From contig QKWP01000634.1 in assembly GCA_003550325.1 (NCBI GenBank), forward strand, positions 112,519 through 176,518: a stretch of DNA of 64,000 nt, in the 5' to 3' direction. The notes below the pieces were generated by a model that did no database searches, was not told the origin of the DNA, and saw only the letters and a program-made list of their open reading frames with translations. The stretch comes from Gigaspora rosea. Lineage: Eukaryota > Glomeromycota > Glomeromycetes > Diversisporales > Gigasporaceae. A program made the translations under genes and the position numbers. Position 1 is the first letter of the stretch. Every line of letters starts with the position of its first letter. This document shows, piece after piece, positions 58,836 to 64,000 of the stretch.

Positions 58836-59541
58836 TTTTGATATTTATCATTACTATTAATAATTTTAAATTAATTAATTGATGATCCGCAAGTCAATCG
58901 GAGAAAATGATCTACAATTACTAAGTAATTGTGACGCAAATTAATTAATGAAAATCCCGATTTGTAAATGTGAAGATTTTTTTATAGCAAATAGTACCTG
59001 ATACGTACGTACGTGACTTTAATACCCATTACCCACCCGCTCATTACCCACTTGTCCATTATACCTGCTACCCACTCGCTTATTACTTCCACCTGCTCAT
59101 TTGTTACTAGCCTAAAGTCCAACCCACCTGCTCCTATAAGTTGTACTATATACGTGTCGACAAGAGCAAATCTGTCATTGAACTTTCAATTATAACTAGC
59201 GCTTTAATATTTTAGGCCTCCAAAAGTAAAGCTTGGACTCGAGTTAATTCAAGTTAAATACTAACGAGTTTAACTTGAATCAAAAGTAAATAAAAAAAAA
59301 AGCATATTCTATATAATAAGTATAATTCATTTTTTTTTATTTTATTTTTTGATTGTGTGTTCTATTCAATCCGTTCAAATGCAAATTACTGTAACTTAAT
59401 AGACAGGTAGAAAAATCATTTCATAATTTAATAAAATGATAATTATTGATTATTGCATTTATGTGCTATTCATGTTTATTTTTATATAATATTTTTCAAT
59501 AGATTTGTTTTATATGTATAAAGATTATTTTTTAAACAATA

Positions 59542-59645
59542 TGTGGGTGCTGTTCAATAAAAAAGGGAGAAATCTCTTTTTAAATCTGGTTATTTTGACC
59601 AGATTTAAAAGAGATTTCTCCCTTTGTTATTGAACAGTGCCCATA
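59542..59645. mobile_element. Hairpin MITE with TATGGGC-type ends
   Basis: The arms of about 45 bases (GTTCAATAAMAAAGGGAGAAAT...) pair almost perfectly around TTATTTTGACC. TA borders. It resembles other TATGGG-end hairpins in the window. Confidence 0.75.
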
Positions 59646-59849
59646 TTTGATGGTTTAATGGGCCAATGGAAAAATTGTGGACCACGATCGATCCTTAAAA
59701 GTTCGGGCCGGTTGACCAGGTTAATTTGCTAGCTGGAACAATTTTTCTAATCAGAATTAGTCTCCATATTTATATCAAAAATGTAGAAGACAATCAGGCC
59801 ATTCCTCGCTACAATTATATGTTTCACTCTAACTTGGTATTGAAATTTT

Positions 59850-60900
59850 GATAGCTTCGTCAGATTACTTTTTTTTCATCTTTTGGTGCGCCATACCTTA
59901 TTCAAGCAGACCCCCATTTCTACTGGAATTGCTGGGTTTAGCAATTTTTCATATACTACTCAAACGCCTTTCTTTCATCCTTGGTGTGCCACGCCCTATT
60001 TGCTTAAATTACCGGTCCAACAGATTTTAAATACCGATCAAAAAATACCCTTTTTTTTATTCGGCAGCAGATTTCAAATACCACTAAAAAATGCCTTTTT
60101 ATTCTCGGGTGCACCAAAGTCGCATCGCTTACTTGAATTGCTGGGTTAAGAAGATTAAAAAATATTACTTGAATGCTTTTTATTATCCTTGGGTATGTCT
60201 ACATCTTTCATAGTATAATTCAAGATTATAGAATTACCGGGTTCAGCAGATTTCAAATACGGGAAAACTTCTTTTAATTTTTATTATCTGAAGTTTTTTT
60301 TTTTGCTAAAAATGAAGGGCAAAAGTGATTTCATGAACAGCCTCGTTTAGTTGATCACTACTTTTCAATTGTTTTTCTTGGATAGAATGTTAGAAACTTA
60401 CAATCTAAGGATGGATTATAAAATTAAAGAAGAAAAAGTAATAATCAACCAGCGAACAATTACCGAATAATTTTTGTGCAACCACTTAATAGAGATATGA
60501 ACTGTAATCTATTAAATCTAAATTTAATAGTAAATCCATTGAATTTACTATTAAATTTAGATCCAATAGATTTTGGCTCACATCTCTCCTTGAATGTGTC
60601 CAAATTTTGGTTAAGATCATGTTGTCCTTGAGAATCGTCACCTTCAGAGATTTCAAATGCCTTTTTTTCGTCCTTGGTTGTGTATATGCACCTTTTTTAT
60701 TGAAGACTCAAGAACGATCCGAGAATAAATGCTAGTAAAATGAAAAAGAAATAGTATAACAAATAATCAAAGAAAAAAAAAATATACCCACTAACCTAAG
60801 GCGTGAACGATTCTTGGATGTGCCAAGATTGAGTCGCTTGAATTGTCGAGTTCAAATATCGTTCAAATGCTTTTTATTATAAGGTAAGATCTATTATACT
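59850..60900. repeat. Degenerate satellite, unit about 100-120 bp
   Basis: Irregular copies near 59875, 59960, 60050, 60150, 60230, 60650 and 60820. They share TTTTTATTATCCTTGGGTGTGCC, ACTTGAATTGCTGGGTTCAGC and AGATTTCAAATACC. A hairpin at about 60487-60590 (ATCTATTAAATCTAAATTTA arms) interrupts the array. The open frames 59848-60149 come from the satellite. Confidence 0.65.
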
Positions 60901-61690
60901 TTAAAATCTAACGTAGGAAACATACTGTAGTAAACAATCTGTAAATTCGTCCCGTTACTTTTAAGTTTAAAAATCTAAAAATAAAAAAAAAATAATAATA
61001 AATTCGTTTAAAATAAGCTAAAAGCAACATATTACAATTTATCTTGATAGCTAATTAATATAAAGTTTAGCTTAGTAAATGCCGCGTGCTTACTGAGTAA
61101 AGTTCTTCAAAAAAAAAGATCGATATCTAATAATTTTATAATTAGAAGCATATGGTATTCGTCTATCATTTGTACTACTTTAATACCGTATTTGTTTAAA
61201 AATTTTTATAACTTTACTTATACTTAAAAATTTCAATTCGACTTCGAGTTATAAGTGATCTCCGTCACATCTTAATAAGGAAAATTCTCCAATGACTGGC
61301 GGATCATCAATTAATAAAATTCTATAAAATCTTATGATTCATAAAATTTTACTAATTTATTCTAACAAAATGCACTAAGTAAACTTGTTCAGTGCCAAAA
61401 AATACATATAATTATATTTGAACTCAGACAGTCTGCAGATTTTGGACCAGACCTGGACCGGACTCATAGTTGAGTCTGGTTAGTGTCTGGTTTAAAGTTT
61501 GAAATTAGTAAAATTTAGAGTCTAAGTCTGGTCTGATCCCGGACCGGACCAGACCTGGACTGGACCTAAAGCACTAGCCTCAATGAGACAAATCGAATGG
61601 TACCAAAATAATCTGATTCTGATCGATATGGCATGTGGTATTCATCATAGAACTTAGGTGCACCAAATTAGACATATCTAATTATTAATT
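60901..61690. other. Dispersed-repeat fragments
   Basis: About 61320-61410 matches 990-1100 in inverse orientation. 61440-61575 contains many CCAGACCTGGACC and GGTCTGG words in both orientations. Otherwise AT-rich with no gene. Confidence 0.4.
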
Positions 61691-61850
61691 GTTTATAGAA
61701 TACAAATCTTTGTTGATCTTAGGATCCTGTGATTAGAATTTAGTGATTTTAGGCTTGTTAGAATCAGCTCACTAAGGTGAACATTTTGGTAGTTAAATCA
61801 TCAAAAATGGACTGGTGGATCAAAAGTTATTCAATATTAAAAATTATACA
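61690..61850. repeat. Third copy of the 49205-49860 repeat unit
   Basis: ATACAAATCTTTGTTGATCTTAGGATCCTGTGATT ... GGCTTGTTAGAATC ... AACATTTTGGTAGTTAAATCATC ... GATCAAAAGTTATTCAAT matches about 49585-49720 in the same orientation. Confidence 0.65.
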
Positions 61851-61910
61851 TATATAATAATATATATAAATATATATTTATATATATATTATATATATTA
61901 TATTATATAT

Positions 61911-62385
61911 AGGACCTGATAATTGCTCTACTCCCCCCCCTACCTAAAAAATCAAGTGATAAATGGCGCTTCCCTAACGGGGTTTTTTCTGATTTTTTTA
62001 TTTTTTTTTTAAATGTTTTTTTTTTTATTTTAATTTTTTTTTAAATGTTTTTTTTTTTATTTATTTATTTATTTAAATTATTTTTTATTTATTATTAATA
62101 AGTTAAGTATAATTTTTTTTTATTTATAATTATTGTTTTTTAATTATATTTTTTTTTTAATTATAATTTAATTTTTTTTTATTTATAATTTGTAATTTTT
62201 TTTAACTGTTAACATTTTTACGTTATTTAATTTATTTTTTAAAGCGGATATTACCATTACAACGATTTTTACATTACCAGTTATACAAGATAATCAAGAT
62301 AAGTATAAAACTTTTTTTTTTGCCATATTTTTTTTTGCAACACTATCTTATATTTCAATCTTTTTCAGTTTTTCCTTCCTTCGTT
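61911..62385. repeat. Half MITE followed by poly-T/A low complexity
   Basis: 61911-61975 resembles one end of the MITE at 21421-21575 (CCCCCCCTACC, AAAAAATCAAGTGATAAATG, CTTCCCTAA). 61980-62230 is almost only T and A. No gene. Confidence 0.45.
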
Positions 62386-62389
62386 ACTT

Positions 62390-63130
62390 CGATCGGGAAC
62401 ATGTAATGGCGCCGGGCTTGGGAATCTGAAATTTGGTATTGGGGAAGTAATGTTTCGTTTCGTGAAATGGTGCCGAGATTGGAGTTTTCAGAGAGTAGTA
62501 TAAGGGAAGTGTCTTGTTTCTTTCTTGCTTTCATTCTTGAATCTTCTCTTGTTGACTAACCTTTCTCTTGTAGGTTATACTTTGACCGGGAATATGAAAT
62601 TGGCGGCGCAGTGTCATACATTTCGGCGTTCTTTCTTTACTCGTACGGCATCTGGAATTTTTTCATCACTGGTGCTCTTTTGTCGTTGGTGTTCTTTCGT
62701 TGCTAGTATTCTTTCGTTGCTAGTGTTCTTTCATCACTAGTGTTCTTTCATCGCTAGTGTTGAGGCTATTTCATCACTATGGAGGTGTTGCCCGAAGTTT
62801 TTTTTGCCGTTGGTGTTGGCGGGTTCAGTTATGTATTCATTTTTTTTTTTTTACTTTCAGTATCTTGTTTATGTTATACTAATTCTTTTCAGGCTCAAGG
62901 TAGATGGCTGTCACATCTTACGTTACTGGATATGCTCATTGTTGGTGTCGAATTTGCCGAATTTGAGAGGCACACTGTCTAACGTTCGTGGTTGGTATAG
63001 TGGTTCTTTATGGCGTTTGTGCAGTGTAGTCTTTATGGCGTTATGTGGTGTTTGTGTGGTGTCTTTATAGTGTTTGTGTATTGTTTCTAAGGCGTTTTTG
63101 TGATATTTCTTGTAATATGTTTTGTAGTTT
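62390..63130. repeat. Degenerate TG/TC-rich array with 18-bp minisatellite
   Basis: 62690-62765 has about four tandem copies of TTCTTTCGTTGCTAGTGT. 63000-63100 has TTTATGGCGTTTGTG-type repeats. The style recalls 17031-17900. The overlapping frames of 60-90 codons do not look like proteins. Confidence 0.55.
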
Positions 63131-63324
63131 TTTTTTTTTTATTAATAAAAATATATTATTATTATTTTTTTTTAATAAAAATATATTATTTTTTATTATT
63201 TTTGTGAAATTTATAATTGATCAATATTATATGTATTTGTAATAAATTACATTATTAAAATATATGAATATTCGAATATATTCTTTTAATATATGAAAAA
63301 TTAGCATTGTTATTTGCTTTTACA

Positions 63325-63640
63325 ATCTGCGGATTATTGATTAAAAATTTGCGCAGAAAATTAAATCTGGCAGAAAATGAAGAAAAAATTTCTTCAACAA
63401 TCGCTGGCAGGGTCGCAGATCTGCATTAATTTTTAATAATTGTTTTTTTTAGAAATTTGTACAAATCTGTACTTTCCCAATGTGCGCAGATTATTGAATT
63501 GTTAATTGTTGAAGATTTGTGCAGAAAATTAAATCTGCACAGAAAATTAAAAAAAATTTCTTCAACAATCGCTAGCAGGGTCGCAGATCTGCATTAATTT
63601 TTAATAATTGTTTTTTTTTAGAAATTTGCACAGAGCTGTA
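63325..63640. repeat. Tandem duplication, period 168 bp
   Basis: TTTCTTCAACAATCGCT, AGCAGGGTCGCAGATCTGCA and TTAATTTTTAATAATTG occur twice, 168 bases apart, with adjoining GCAGAAAATTAAATCTG. Two copies, few mismatches. Confidence 0.8.
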
Positions 63641-63808
63641 CTAAAAAAACTCTCCCGATGCATCACACCTATGCGAAGCATATTAAACTTCTTTTTTTTA
63701 ATAATAATTATAACGATAATCAAAATTTTAGCTTTCAACTTTGTATAACAATATTTATAACATATTTTTCAAATGCTAAAATATTACAAGTTTTATCTGA
63801 TTTTGACA

Positions 63809-64000
63809 TACAGTCAACTCTCTATAAATGCAACCCGTAAAGACAAGCCTATAACGTGCATTTAGGGAGGTTTGCATTTAGAGAGAGCAAATAAATTGCA
63901 GCTTTAAAAATTAGATTATCAAGTTTGTATAACTTCTACAAAAACTGTATAATTTATCTTAAATACTAAAATTTGATTGGCTACGTGCATTTAGGAAGGT
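63809..64000. mobile_element. Left end of a pogo/mariner-like element, cut by window edge
   Basis: TACAGTCAACTCTCTATAAATGC is the inverse-type terminal motif seen at 2007-2029. GTGCATTTAGGGAGGTTTGCATTTAGAGAG follows inside. The right end lies outside the window. Confidence 0.45.

Overview
The window looks like nuclear DNA of an arbuscular mycorrhizal fungus (Glomeromycotina, most likely Rhizophagus or a close relative). The evidence is its very low GC, one intron-dense conserved gene, and relics of gene families strongly expanded in those fungi: kinases whose N-lobe reads 'ATWLDG', Sel1-like repeats, and TLDc and SPRY domains. It also carries many transposons and hairpin elements. The species call is inference from these families, not from a database match.

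Layout. 1-3070: nested short DNA-transposon derivatives and hairpins. 3072-5763: the only clearly functional host gene, CCT2 (chaperonin TCP-1 beta), 15 exons, 526 residues. About 6480-10860: an old decayed LINE on the minus strand. 10861-29990: relics of kinase genes that became tandem arrays of N-lobes without C-lobes. One exon in this zone is split by a 13.75-kb block (11489-25238) bounded by TTAA and GGGTAGGG ends. Inside that block are several small TTAA elements, a hAT transposon with a perfect 8-bp target duplication (12235-15741) and a broken Ty3/gypsy LTR element (18263-24932).

31587-35860: a hAT-type hairpin MITE, a Mutator-like (MULE) transposase relic interrupted by another MITE, and a long palindrome. 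38262-41849: a kinase C-lobe relic, then a 2.9-kb element with an 8-bp target duplication, minisatellite-like ends and pieces of a Sel1-like gene in both orientations. 42400-49900: minisatellites, pyrimidine-rich tracts, hairpin MITEs, a 1.3-kb tRNA-headed SINE-like element, a small assembly scar with one N, and a 1.1-kb TTAA element.

52107-55952: a second hAT transposase gene that reads as intact after two introns are removed. Its large second intron holds an inserted repeat, a perfect palindrome and a TLDc relic. 56000-64000: tandem duplications, an unassigned 122-codon ORF, a SPRY relic, hairpin MITEs and degenerate satellites.

Apart from CCT2 and possibly the second hAT gene, the window is best read as a repeat graveyard. 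Precise target duplications (8-bp hAT type, TTAA, TA and 4-bp) let much of the nesting order be reconstructed by eye. All coordinates come from manual reading; boundaries of decayed elements are approximate.
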